Numbered from the stretch's first letter, positions 7,552 to 16,014 are shown. The stretch is 64,000 nucleotides of DNA from Spirochaetales bacterium (GCA_027306915.1 DAHUYW010000013.1:1-64000); one strand, 5' to 3'. Notes: generated from the letters alone by a model not told the origin. Program-made: numbers and translations.

Positions 7552-8859
7552 TTAAGCTCCCGGCCGCTGCGGCAACGCCGGCCCACCCCGGGCGTACACA
7601 GACGATTTCAGCACGCAGAGCCAATCGAAGTCGGTGAAGCTCTCGGGGGTGAGGGGGAAATAGCTCGGATTCTTCGCGCTGGCCGAGCGAGTCGGCAAGG
7701 CCTCGATATCGGAAGCCGGGAGCCCCTCCCCCTTATCCGTTGGGATCAGCAGCGCCTGCTCCGGCATACGGGTCAGCGCTGCCTCGAGAGTTCCGGGCTC
7801 CGGGCTGCCGATGCCGTTCGCCTCGGAAACCCCAAGGCCGGACCCAATGACGACGTAGCGTTGATGAAGCATGAGGGCGAGGTGGGATCCCGCCGGCCAC
7901 CAGACGTTCACGTCGGTGCCGAGACGCCATTCTACCCTTCCTCGCTGCAGATGGCGGTTATGCGCGAACGCGAAAACCCTGCCCCGGCCTCGCTCTCGCG
8001 ACAGGATGTGCAGCAGATTACCCGCCATCATTGCGTCACGAATGCCGAGCAGTCGTGCGATCCTGTCCTCTGAGCTCTTAGCAAGCTCAGCGTGATAGCC
8101 GAGAAGCTGCCGCGCGATTATCGCGTGGTGCAGTGCCTCTTCGTAGCGATCCTCGCCGCTCTTGGCCGCCAATTCCGGCCGGCGCACCTGCAGCTCCGAT
8201 ATGAGGTCCTCCGTCTCGCCTCGAAGCCCCACTGCGGAGGGGGACAGCCCTACCGACTTCGAAGGATCCATCATTGCCGCAGGATTCTCCCAGTCGGAGT
8301 CGGGACCGAGGAGCGCTTCGATGCGACGCTGCCGTTCTTCGCCGCCGCTCCGGTCAATTGAAGCGAAGTAGCTGAGAGCAAAGCTCAGCACCTGGCGCGG
8401 GCTGTCGGTACCGGTCATCTCGGTCGGGCTGTCGAAGCCATAGAATCGGATCTTCGTCCGACGTGAAGGATCGAGATTGTACCGCCGCATCCACTCCACA
8501 AGCTCTCGGTTTGCCTCGAGCCGCCCAAAACCGTGGCTGAGTCCCGCATCCGCCACCGCTTCAAGCGACCCCTGCCCCTTGCCGCACACGTAATCGTTTA
8601 AGAGGCGCGTCCTGGGAAGACTGCTTTCGACGGCGATGGCGCTGAAGCCGTGCGCTTCCACCAGGCGCCCGAAGAGTCGATTACGGAGCGATAGAATATC
8701 CTCGCCTCCGTGGAGGGCCTCTCCAAAGCCGACCAACTCAGCTGAAGGATCAAGAGCAGCCGCGAAGCGGTCAACGGCCGAATTGAAGCTGTCGGCCGAA
8801 TCCGTCGAGAACGGGATAGCTTGGCTTTGAATCCAACCAGTCAGTGTGGCAAACGCCAT
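7552..8859 (-). CDS. Erythromycin esterase family protein
   Basis: The 435-aa protein belongs to the EreA/EreB-like family. Recognisable blocks are VGFGEALHGGEDIL near residue 45 with the conserved His, AIAVESS, RLLNDYV, a helical GFGR...NRELVEWMRRYN segment, and MMAGNLLHIL followed by RVFAFAHNRHLQRG. EreA/B hydrolyse macrolactone rings, but many chromosomal members have unknown substrates, so resistance should not be assumed. I chose ATG 8859 because GGAAAGGAG precedes it. Its promoter overlaps the 3' end of the neighbouring citrate-synthase-like gene. Confidence 0.82.
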   Translation of the reverse strand: MAFATLTGWIQSQAIPFSTDSADSFNSAVDRFAAALDPSAELVGFGEALHGGEDILSLRNRLFGRLVEAHGFSAIAVESSLPRTRLLNDYVCGKGQGSLEAVADAGLSHGFGRLEANRELVEWMRRYNLDPSRRTKIRFYGFDSPTEMTGTDSPRQVLSFALSYFASIDRSGGEERQRRIEALLGPDSDWENPAAMMDPSKSVGLSPSAVGLRGETEDLISELQVRRPELAAKSGEDRYEEALHHAIIARQLLGYHAELAKSSEDRIARLLGIRDAMMAGNLLHILSRERGRGRVFAFAHNRHLQRGRVEWRLGTDVNVWWPAGSHLALMLHQRYVVIGSGLGVSEANGIGSPEPGTLEAALTRMPEQALLIPTDKGEGLPASDIEALPTRSASAKNPSYFPLTPESFTDFDWLCVLKSSVYARGGPALPQRPGA

Positions 8860-8924
8860 AGCGGCTCGACTCCTTTCCGGAGTTAACACCACGAGCGAGG
8901 CTCGATGTACGATTGATGTTTTGG

Positions 8925-8953
8925 ATGATACGTGGGTGAAGCGCAGCGGTCAA
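8925..8953 (-). promoter_or_regulatory. Putative sigma-70 promoter for the erythromycin-esterase-like gene
   Basis: On the minus strand, TTGACC (8948-8953) and TATCAT (8925-8930) are exactly 17 bp apart. The -35 hexamer overlaps the stop codon of the upstream (Re)-citrate-synthase-like gene. The predicted leader is about 60 bases. Confidence 0.6.
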
Positions 8954-10296
8954 CCGGGCGCCTGGAGCTGTGCGAGGTGCCCGGCGACCACGGGGGCCAC
9001 CTCCTCCCACTCGATGCTCGTCTGTCTGCCCGCGTCGAACTGCGCAGTCACCCAGTCATGGATCGCATGCAGTCCGGGATCATCCTTGGCCACGTCGATG
9101 CCCAGCCTTTGGCGGACGAGGAAAACCAGGCCGGCGATGCCGCTCTCCTTGGTGAGCGAGACCTCCAGGGGCCGGCCGAGGAGCTGCGGGACGTTGAAGG
9201 GGGCGTACATCCACCAGAACTTGTTGAGGCCGTCGGCGTGGATCCCGGCGCGGGTGAGGTGGGCTTCCCGCCCATAGAGGGGATACTTCGGCGGGATCGG
9301 CTCGCCCATCGCCGCGTACAGCTCGACGAGCTCGTTGAGCGCGGTGAAGTCGGGGCGCTCCTCACGGTAGTAGCCCATGCCGATGAGGTGTATGAGGACC
9401 GCTTCAATCGGGGCGTTTCCGGTCCGCTCCCCCTTGCCGAGTGCCGTGCCGTTGACGACTGCGCACCCTTCCCTGACCGCCGCGATGCAGTTCGCAACGA
9501 CCATCCACGTGTCGTTGTGCGGATGAAACTCGAGATCGGCCGGCTCGAGCCCCGCCGCCCGGAGCGTCCGAAAGATGCGGGGAACGCTGCGCGGAAGCGC
9601 CACCTCCTCGTAGGGCAGGCCGAGCCCCATCGTGTCGCACACCCTGAACTTCGGGCGCAGCTCAGGGCCGTACGGGCGAGCGAGCTCCTGCACCGCATCG
9701 ACAAAGTAGAGCATGAACTCCATCGGGGCGCGCGTCGCATCCTCCAGGTGGAGGCGCGGCCGGATCCCGGCCTCGAGGGCGAGCTTCACCGCCTGCAGGT
9801 AGCTTTGGGCAGCCGCATTCCTCCCCGCGGGCTTGAACTTATGGAAGGTGTGGTAGTCGGAGGCGGAGGCGAGCATCCCGGTCTCCCGCACCCCGAGCTG
9901 CACGATGAGCTCCACGTCCTTGGCCGACGCGCGGATCCAGGTAGTCGGCTCGATGGGAGCACCGGAGCGGTGGCGCTCCAGCGCCCCTTCGAGGGCGGCG
10001 CGATCCTCCGGGCGGTAGACGAAGAACTCCGCCTGCCGGATCGCGCCGGAGGCGCCGGTGAAACGGCACAGAATGTCGTACACGCGGAGGCTCTGCTCCA
10101 CGGTAAGGGGAAGGCCCCCCTGCTGGCCGTCGCGGTGCGTGGTCTCGGTGGTCCAGGCCCGAGCAGGAAGCGCGGCGGGCCTGTTCTCCCACACGAAGGC
10201 CGGGAAATCGTCGCGCGGGAAGCTTTCGAGGAAGTACTCGGGGGACTCGGACGCTCCGGGAGACTCGGGAACTCCGGGGTCGCTATCGGATCTCAT
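8950..10296 (-). CDS. (Re)-citrate synthase-like / HMGL-family acyltransferase
   Basis: The 448-aa protein is an HMG-CoA-lyase-like TIM-barrel enzyme. It has TTETTHRDGQQGGLPLTVEQ at the start of the barrel, RASAKDVELIVQLGVRETG and SASDYHTFHKF in the middle, FHPHNDTW with the metal-binding His pair, and AVVNGTALGKGERTGNAPIE. This combination (RDGQQ, RQAEFF, SDYH, GxGERTGNxPIE) resembles the clostridial/syntroph (Re)-citrate synthases and differs from typical 2-isopropylmalate synthase. It would condense acetyl-CoA with oxaloacetate. Isopropylmalate or homocitrate synthase activity cannot be excluded. ATG 10296 is preceded by AGGAGG. It is divergent from an HTH-citrate-synthase fusion. Confidence 0.8.
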   Translation of the reverse strand: MRSDSDPGVPESPGASESPEYFLESFPRDDFPAFVWENRPAALPARAWTTETTHRDGQQGGLPLTVEQSLRVYDILCRFTGASGAIRQAEFFVYRPEDRAALEGALERHRSGAPIEPTTWIRASAKDVELIVQLGVRETGMLASASDYHTFHKFKPAGRNAAAQSYLQAVKLALEAGIRPRLHLEDATRAPMEFMLYFVDAVQELARPYGPELRPKFRVCDTMGLGLPYEEVALPRSVPRIFRTLRAAGLEPADLEFHPHNDTWMVVANCIAAVREGCAVVNGTALGKGERTGNAPIEAVLIHLIGMGYYREERPDFTALNELVELYAAMGEPIPPKYPLYGREAHLTRAGIHADGLNKFWWMYAPFNVPQLLGRPLEVSLTKESGIAGLVFLVRQRLGIDVAKDDPGLHAIHDWVTAQFDAGRQTSIEWEEVAPVVAGHLAQLQAPG

Positions 10297-10359
10297 GCTT
10301 CGCCTCCTGACGGGGGCAGGCGCCGCCATGCGCTGGCACCCGCCCGCACCGACGGTCCC

Positions 10360-10420
10360 ATGATAATCGGCGGAACGATATATCGTCAATATTGATTAGA
10401 ACATCAATATATGTCATGAT
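10360..10420. promoter_or_regulatory. Divergent promoters with two palindromic operators
   Basis: The minus-strand promoter is TTGACG (10384-10389), an 18-bp spacer, and TATCAT (10360-10365). The plus-strand promoter is probably TTGATT (10392-10397), 17 bp, and CATGAT (10415-10420). A 12-bp perfect palindrome ACGATATATCGT (10375-10386) sits in the minus promoter's spacer. An 8-bp inverted repeat, ATATTGAT and ATCAATAT with a 6-bp gap (10389-10410), overlaps both -35 hexamers. A palindrome in the spacer is the placement used by MerR-type regulators, and the plus-strand product has a MerR-like HTH. Confidence 0.6.
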
Positions 10421-10435
10421 GTACGCGGACAAGCG

Positions 10436-11701
10436 ATGAATGGCTCAACCTATCTGTCTTCGCGCGAAGCAGCCGAGCAGCTCGGCGTGAGCGCCGCTAC
10501 CCTCTATGCCTATGTCAGCCGGGGGATGATCCGCTCGGAGGCGACCGGAGAGAAGAGCCGTGCACGCCGCTATAGCGCCGAAGACGTAGCGCGCCTGCGC
10601 GAGCGCAAGGAGGTGCGCCGGAATCCCGCCCGCGCGGCGCGCGAGGCGCTTCACTGGGGAGCGCCCCTCCTCGAGTCCGGCCTCACCCTCATCACCGGGG
10701 AGGGGCTCTACTACCGGGGGTTCGACGCCCTTGCGACGGCGGTGACCGCCTCGCTCGAGGAGACGGCCGCGCTCCTGTGGCTCGACGACGCAGGGGCCGC
10801 GCGCGAGCTCTTTGCGCCGGCCGCCGCCGATCCCCTCATCCCGAGAACCCTCGCGCGCCTGCGCCCGCTCGTCGAATCGACGACCCCGATGCAGCGCCTT
10901 TCCATCGCCCTCGCACTTGCCGGCCGCGACGATATTGCCGCCTTCGACCTCAGCCCGGAACGCACCCCGCGCACCGGTGCGCGTCTCCTGCGCCTGGTGG
11001 CGGACGTCGCCGCAGGCAGGAGCGACCCCACCCTCGACATCACCGGGCTAGTCGCGGCCGGATGGGGATGCGGCTCGCCCGGCGCGGCGCGGCTGGCAAG
11101 CGCGGCCCGGCTGATCGGGGCGGCCCTCGTCCTGTGCGCCGATCACGAGCTGAATGTCTCCGCCTTCGCGGCGCGCGTGGTCGCCTCTGCGGAAGCGCAG
11201 CTCTATTTCGTGGTGGCGGCGGGGCTCGCGGCTCTCCAGGGGATTCGCCACGGCGGCAGCACCGAGCGAGCCGAAGCCCTGCTCCGCGAGGCGCTGGGCG
11301 GCAACGGCGCCGAGGAGATCATCGCTGCGCGCCTCCGGCGCGGAGAGATCATCCCCGGCTTCGGCCTTCGCCCGTACCCTGCCGGCGATCCGCGCGCCCG
11401 GCTCCTCCTCTCCCTGGCTCGTGAGGGGGTTCGCGGCTCGCCGATCATAGCGGCCGCCGACCGCATGGCGGCGGTTATGCGCCAGACGACCGGTCTCGCG
11501 CCGAACCTTGATTTCTCGCTCGGAGTGCTGTCGCTCGCGCTGGAGCTTCCGCCAGGCGCAGCCCTCGCGCTCTTCGCAATCGGGCGAACGGTCGGATGGA
11601 TTGGGCACGCCATAGAGCAGTATCGCGACCGGCGAATCATCCGCCCGCGGGCGACCTACACGGGCCCTCCGCCGCGAGCGCCGCGGCCAAGCGCCGGCTG
11701 A
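10436..11701 (+). CDS. Citrate synthase-family protein with N-terminal MerR-like HTH
   Basis: The 421-aa protein has a helix-turn-helix domain at about residues 5-60 (YLSSREAAEQLGVSAATLYAY, then RRYSAEDVARLRERKE) joined to a citrate synthase-type domain. Citrate-synthase active-site counterparts are visible: DHELNVSAFAAR, the RHGGS motif and the NLDFSLGVL Asp region. Such fusions are known in other bacteria, but their role is not well established. It could be an enzyme, or a regulator that senses acetyl-CoA, oxaloacetate or citrate. The divergent (Re)-citrate-synthase-like gene and the palindromes between the two genes favour a regulatory link; that part is inference. No clear ribosome-binding site is seen before ATG 10436. 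Confidence 0.85.
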   Translation: MNGSTYLSSREAAEQLGVSAATLYAYVSRGMIRSEATGEKSRARRYSAEDVARLRERKEVRRNPARAAREALHWGAPLLESGLTLITGEGLYYRGFDALATAVTASLEETAALLWLDDAGAARELFAPAAADPLIPRTLARLRPLVESTTPMQRLSIALALAGRDDIAAFDLSPERTPRTGARLLRLVADVAAGRSDPTLDITGLVAAGWGCGSPGAARLASAARLIGAALVLCADHELNVSAFAARVVASAEAQLYFVVAAGLAALQGIRHGGSTERAEALLREALGGNGAEEIIAARLRRGEIIPGFGLRPYPAGDPRARLLLSLAREGVRGSPIIAAADRMAAVMRQTTGLAPNLDFSLGVLSLALELPPGAALALFAIGRTVGWIGHAIEQYRDRRIIRPRATYTGPPPRAPRPSAG

Positions 11702-11786
11702 CGCCGCCTCGGCGCGTCGCGCGGGCGGGATGAGGCGCGCAGACGGGCCACGCGGACCGCGCTGGTGGTACAGTCACCGGACGGCG

Positions 11787-11816
11787 TAGACGACTGCGGT
11801 GGCGAGGGGCTACACT
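11787..11816 (+). promoter_or_regulatory. Possible promoter for the HEPN/MNT pair
   Basis: TAGACG (11787-11792), an 18-bp spacer and TACACT (11811-11816) lie just before ATG 11827. The transcript leader would be only a few bases. The hexamers are imperfect. Confidence 0.35.
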
Positions 11817-11826
11817 GTCAGGCGAG

Positions 11827-12222
11827 ATGGCAAATCGGTCGGCCGACTGGTTGCGACAAGCGCGGGCGGACTTGAACCACGCGCGGAACTCCCTTGCGGC
11901 GGGTGATCACGAGTGGGCGTGCTTCGCATCGCAGCAAGCCGCGGAGAAGGCGCTCAAGGCAGTCTATCTTCACCATGGCCTTGAGGCGTGGGGGCATACG
12001 GTAAGCGTCCTGCTCGGCAATCTTTCCGAGCGCGTGCAGATCGATACCGGCATCCTGGATCGGGCAAAGGCCCTCGACAAGCACTACATTCCAACGCGCT
12101 ACCCGAATGGCTTCGATTCGGGCGCCCCAACCGATTTCTATACTCCGAGAGAGGCCGAGGAGGCGATAGATGCCGCGGAGTCGATCATCAAGCTCTGTGC
12201 GGATCTTATCGGTCGATCGTGA
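11827..12222 (+). CDS. HEPN domain protein, toxin partner of an MNT nucleotidyltransferase
   Basis: The 131-aa helical protein matches HEPN: HEWACFASQQAAEKALKAVY in helix 2 and LDKHYIPTRYPN in the C-terminal half. R79 and H86 form an R-x6-H pair, which fits the RX4-6H ribonuclease motif of HEPN toxins. The next gene overlaps it and encodes an MNT-type nucleotidyltransferase. This is the standard arrangement of HEPN/MNT toxin-antitoxin systems, where the MNT partner blocks the HEPN RNase, in characterised cases by AMP transfer. ATG 11827 has a weak GGCGAG upstream and a possible promoter immediately before it. Confidence 0.85.
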   Translation: MANRSADWLRQARADLNHARNSLAAGDHEWACFASQQAAEKALKAVYLHHGLEAWGHTVSVLLGNLSERVQIDTGILDRAKALDKHYIPTRYPNGFDSGAPTDFYTPREAEEAIDAAESIIKLCADLIGRS

Positions 12223-12544
12223 TCTCGTGGTCGGCGCCGTCGAGCGCTTCGCCCGGGAGCTCCTCGTGCGCGACCCGAACACAGTCGCGGTCATCTGGTT
12301 CGGCTCGTGGATAGGCGGCACCCCGACGCCGGGGAGCGACGTCGACCTGTGCGTCCTGCTTCGAAGCTCTCCGCTTCCGCCGCGCGAGCGGATTGCCCGC
12401 TATCTACCCGGGGGCTTTCCCGTCGGCATCGATCTCTTCGTCTACACCCTTGAAGAGTTTGCGCTGCTCGCGCGCGAATCACCGGAATGGTACCGTGCAA
12501 TCCATTCGGGGCGCATCGTTGCGGGCGAGCCTCCCCCTGGCTAG
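12170..12544 (+). CDS. MNT-type minimal nucleotidyltransferase (antitoxin of HEPN pair)
   Basis: This 124-aa protein contains the nucleotidyltransferase signature FGSWIGGTPTPGSDVDLCVL (GS-x10-DxD) with the metal-binding Asp pair. It is the probable antitoxin of the upstream HEPN protein. From ATG 12170 the genes overlap by 53 bases; from GTG 12197 the overlap is 26 bases and the protein begins VRILSVDRDLVVG. I cannot decide between them, because neither has a clear ribosome-binding site. The stop TAG shares the palindrome CTAG with the stop of the convergent YwbE gene. Confidence 0.82.
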   Translation: MPRSRSSSSVRILSVDRDLVVGAVERFARELLVRDPNTVAVIWFGSWIGGTPTPGSDVDLCVLLRSSPLPPRERIARYLPGGFPVGIDLFVYTLEEFALLARESPEWYRAIHSGRIVAGEPPPG

Positions 12545-12741
12545 TCCTCGCCGAGGATCTCCTTTACCCGGCCCACCTCGCCCGACTCGAGGCGCACCTT
12601 GATCCCGTGAGGATGGTGCGGCGAGTTTGTGAGAATGTCCGCGACGATTCCCTCGGTGAGGCGCCCCGTTGCCTGGTCTCTTTTCAGGACGATACGCACC
12701 TTGAGTCCCGGACGGATAGCCTTGCGCTCGTTTCCTGACAT
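12541..12741 (-). CDS. YwbE-family small protein (DUF2196)
   Basis: The 66-aa protein reads MSGNERKAIRPGLKVRIVLK near the start and ILTNSPHHPHGIKVRLESG near the end. These are the conserved blocks of the YwbE family, a small basic protein with a KOW/SH3-like look and unknown function. GGGAGGCTCCG precedes ATG 12741. Its stop overlaps that of the MNT gene tail to tail through CTAG (12541-12544). Family assignment is firm; function is unknown. Confidence 0.88.
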   Translation of the reverse strand: MSGNERKAIRPGLKVRIVLKRDQATGRLTEGIVADILTNSPHHPHGIKVRLESGEVGRVKEILGED

Positions 12742-12752
12742 CGGAGCCTCCC

Positions 12753-13745
12753 TCAAAGACCTATTCCCGCATCGGCCATGAGAAGCCGAACCGCAGCGAC
12801 GATGGCGACGATCCAGAAGCCGGTAAGCACCCATCGATCGTTAACGCGGTGGATCAAGCGCGGCATCGTGCCTGCGGAAATGACGACTCCCGTCGAGAGC
12901 AGGAGCACGTAGCCCCAATTTATGGTTGACCAACGGATAGCGGCAGCTACCGGGGTGACGGCCAAGATGGTAAAGGTCGAGGTTGCGGTGGCGATGGCGG
13001 CCGGAACCCCAAGAAACAGGGTGAGCACGGGGACATAGACGATCCCGCCGCCCAGCCCCAGCAGCGCGCCGAGCAGTCCCCCGCCGAAGGCGATGAGCGC
13101 GCCGGGAAAGAGGTGCGCTGTATATTCGAAGGTTCTTCCGTGCCGGTCGACGAGCCGCCGGGCAAGCGCTCCAAAGGAGCCCGCCGCAGCGGGGAGGGCC
13201 ACGGGGGCAGCCTCCGTGGGCGGCGCGAGCGGCGTCGCAGCGCCCGGCGCTCCGGGACGCGAGCCGCCTGGAGACTGCGGGGGCGACGGCAGGACGGCGG
13301 CGCCGCGCGTCCCGGCTTCGGCGGCCACTCCCCCATGCGACGGCCCGCTCCGCAGCAGCCCGAACAGCCGCGTAGCGGCAATCACGATCATGGTCGCTGC
13401 AAAGGCGATCTGGAGGAGGTCGACCCGGGTGTGCCGCTCGCGCAGCCAGTTCGACAGGAGGGCCCCGCCGATCGATCCGGGAATCGAGAAGGCCATGAAG
13501 ATCGCAGCGACTCGGAAATCGATGCGCTTCTCGCGAAGGTAGGCGAGGGTTCCCGCGAGGCTCGAGAAGAGGATCACCCCGAGCGATGAGGCGGTGGCCA
13601 CGTCGCTCGGCAAGCCGTAGGCCAGCATGAAGATCGGCACGACGAGGAGCCCTCCGCCGACGCCGAAGGCCGACGAGACGGTGCCGACTACCAGTCCGAA
13701 TCCGAAGAGCTCGAGGGCGACGAGGAAAGAGAGGTGGGCGATCAT
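12753..13745 (-). CDS. TSUP (TauE/SafE) family membrane permease
   Basis: The 330-aa protein has about eight transmembrane helices in two similar halves. Each begins with the family's glycine-rich repeat: SSAFGVGGGLLVVPIFMLAY in the first half and GALLGLGGGIVYVPVLTLFL in the second. TSUP proteins export or import sulfite, sulfoacetate and related organosulfur anions; the substrate here is unknown. An unusually long Pro/Ala-rich linker (about residues 145-190) separates the halves. ATG 13745 was preferred because the hydrophobic helix starts at once; the frame is open to 13787. YwbE follows 11 bases downstream on the same strand. Confidence 0.85.
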   Translation of the reverse strand: MIAHLSFLVALELFGFGLVVGTVSSAFGVGGGLLVVPIFMLAYGLPSDVATASSLGVILFSSLAGTLAYLREKRIDFRVAAIFMAFSIPGSIGGALLSNWLRERHTRVDLLQIAFAATMIVIAATRLFGLLRSGPSHGGVAAEAGTRGAAVLPSPPQSPGGSRPGAPGAATPLAPPTEAAPVALPAAAGSFGALARRLVDRHGRTFEYTAHLFPGALIAFGGGLLGALLGLGGGIVYVPVLTLFLGVPAAIATATSTFTILAVTPVAAAIRWSTINWGYVLLLSTGVVISAGTMPRLIHRVNDRWVLTGFWIVAIVAAVRLLMADAGIGL

Positions 13746-13857
13746 GTCGGAAGGCCCGTCCCTCTCCGGCGGGAGATGCGCCGGCACCGCGCCTTCGAAC
13801 CGGCCTGGACGCGGCGATGCGGCGGGAGAGAGCGGTACGGAAGCTCCCCGCAGCGAA

Positions 13858-16014
13858 TCAATGGTTCCGTTTGGGCTTACCCGCGGAGCGGCCGCTTCGG
13901 CCGCCCCTCTTGTCGGCGGCGGAGGGCGCCCCGCGCTTGGCGGCCGGCCGCTTCGTCGATCCGGCCGCCTTTCGCTTCGCGGGCGGATGCGGCCTCGCGG
14001 AAGTTGACCTCGCGGGCGTCTTCTCGGCGGCCGGAGCCTCGATCTCGTCGAAGTCGTCCGCCGGAGTCGCGATCATCACCTCGCGGATCTCGGCCCCCTT
14101 GGTTGCGGGCGCGCGGTAGATTGCCTTCTCGACCTCGCGGGTCGAGAGGCGAACGCCGAGAGTCTTCACGCCGCGGACGGGGAAGTCCTTCAGGCGAAAG
14201 CGCTCTTCGGTCACCTTCAGGCGCGGCCTCGGCTTGTAGGTAAGGACGATCTCCCCCTCTTTCTGGGTCGTGAGCTTCAAGACCTCGGAGTCCTCAGGGG
14301 TAATCATGTAGCCCTTGTCCAGGATGTAGCCCTCGATCGTGCAGCGCTTCAGGAAGGCGTGGCCGGAGGCGCCCTGGCGGTAGACGACCGTGAAGACAGT
14401 CTTGCCGAGAGTCTCCTTGTCGGCGAAGCCGCAGGCGAGCATCCCCTTGTCGACGAAGAGCTTCTCGGGCACGTCGATGACCGAATAGACCCCGCTCTTG
14501 CGCACGACGAGGATGCGGTCGAGGTCGGAGACGTTGAAGAGCACCTTGCCGCTCTTCACCTCGTAGCCGAGATAGCCGCTCTCCGCATCGTAGCGGAGCT
14601 CGAGATGGCGCTGGGCCGCCTCGCGCACGTCCACCTTGTTGAACTTGACGATTTTGGTGAGGCGGGGATGGCTTGCCCCGTACTCCTTGACGAGGCCGTC
14701 CAGGAAGCCGACAGCGTAGTCGGTGAGGTGGTTGAGATGGTAGGCGATCTCCTTCAACCGGCTCTTGATCTCCCGCATCTCGTCGCGGGCCTTGTTGATG
14801 TCGTACAGCGAGATGCGGCGGATCGGGATCTTGAGGAGGCGATCGACATCCTCGTCGGTCACCTCGCGCCGGATCTTCGAGGCGAAGGGTCGCAGCCCCC
14901 GGTGGACCGCGGAGAGGACGCGAGCTTGGGTCTCCATTTGCTCGATCCCCTTGTAGATGCGCTCCTCGATGAAGATCTGCTCGAGGGTCTTCGCGTGGAG
15001 CCTGTCTTTAAGGGTGCGCTCCTCGATGACGAGCTCCGCCTTGAGAATATCGACGAGCCTCTTCGCGTGATGCTTTATGACCTCGGTGATCGTCATCGTC
15101 ACGGGACGATTTCCGTCGATGACGAGAAGGTTCACTGCGGTCGAGAGCTGGCAATCGGTGAAGGCGTAAAGGGCATCGACGGTTTCGCTTGCGTAGACCC
15201 CTCGCGCGAGGGCGACCTCGATCTCGACCTCCTCGGTGGTGAAATCGTTGATTCCGGCGATCTTGATCTTGTTCTTCTTGGCCGCAGCCTCAATCGAGGC
15301 GATGAGGCTCTCGGTCGTCGTTCCGAAGGGTATCTCGCGGATCACGATCCGCTTCGGGTCCTTCGTGTCGAGGAGGGCCCGGATCATCACCTTGCCGTTT
15401 CCCTCCTGGTACTCCGAAACGTCCATGAGGCCGCCTGAGGGGAAGTCCGGAAAGAGCTGGAACTTCTGGCCCCGCAGCACGGCGATGACCGCCTGGAGCA
15501 CCTCGACAAAGTTGTGCGGGAGGATCTTCGTCGACATTCCGACGGCGATCCCCTCGGCGCCTTGGACGAGAACGACCGGAATCTTCGCGGGAAAGGTCAC
15601 CGGCTCCCTGTTGCGCCCGTCGTAGGAGTCCTCGTACTCGGTGATCTCCGGGTTGTAGAGAACCCGCCGCGCGAGCGGCGTGATCCGGCACTCGATGTAG
15701 CGGGGGGCGGAGGCCTCGTCGCCGGTGAGGATGTTGCCAAAGTTGCCCTGCTTCTCGATGAAGAGGTCCTTGTTTGCAAGCACCACGAGGGCGGAGTAGA
15801 TCGAGGCATCCCCATGGGGATGGTACTTCATGCAGTGGCCGGTGACGTTGGCGACCTTGTGGAACTTCCCGTCGTCCATCTCGAAGAGGGAGTGAAGGAT
15901 GCGCCGCTGGACCGGCTTCAGGCCGTCGTCGAGATGCGGGATGGCCCGGTCCTTGATGACATAGGAGGCATACTCGAGGAAGTTGGTGTTAAGGAGGTTC
16001 GTGACGTAGGCCAT
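13858..16014 (-). CDS. parC: DNA topoisomerase IV subunit A
   Basis: The 718-aa type IIA topoisomerase breakage-reunion subunit has the catalytic Tyr106 in ASAPRYIECR, preceded by GHCMKYHPHGDASIY. Its C-terminal domain is shorter than in GyrA and has no GyrA-box. From about residue 655 the protein becomes a Lys/Arg/Ala/Pro-rich tail ending KPKRNH, likely disordered and DNA-binding. Its ATG overlaps the parE stop by one base (TGATG), so the subunits are translationally coupled. ParC with ParE decatenates daughter chromosomes. Gyrase genes are not in the window. Confidence 0.92.
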   Translation of the reverse strand: MAYVTNLLNTNFLEYASYVIKDRAIPHLDDGLKPVQRRILHSLFEMDDGKFHKVANVTGHCMKYHPHGDASIYSALVVLANKDLFIEKQGNFGNILTGDEASAPRYIECRITPLARRVLYNPEITEYEDSYDGRNREPVTFPAKIPVVLVQGAEGIAVGMSTKILPHNFVEVLQAVIAVLRGQKFQLFPDFPSGGLMDVSEYQEGNGKVMIRALLDTKDPKRIVIREIPFGTTTESLIASIEAAAKKNKIKIAGINDFTTEEVEIEVALARGVYASETVDALYAFTDCQLSTAVNLLVIDGNRPVTMTITEVIKHHAKRLVDILKAELVIEERTLKDRLHAKTLEQIFIEERIYKGIEQMETQARVLSAVHRGLRPFASKIRREVTDEDVDRLLKIPIRRISLYDINKARDEMREIKSRLKEIAYHLNHLTDYAVGFLDGLVKEYGASHPRLTKIVKFNKVDVREAAQRHLELRYDAESGYLGYEVKSGKVLFNVSDLDRILVVRKSGVYSVIDVPEKLFVDKGMLACGFADKETLGKTVFTVVYRQGASGHAFLKRCTIEGYILDKGYMITPEDSEVLKLTTQKEGEIVLTYKPRPRLKVTEERFRLKDFPVRGVKTLGVRLSTREVEKAIYRAPATKGAEIREVMIATPADDFDEIEAPAAEKTPARSTSARPHPPAKRKAAGSTKRPAAKRGAPSAADKRGGRSGRSAGKPKRNH

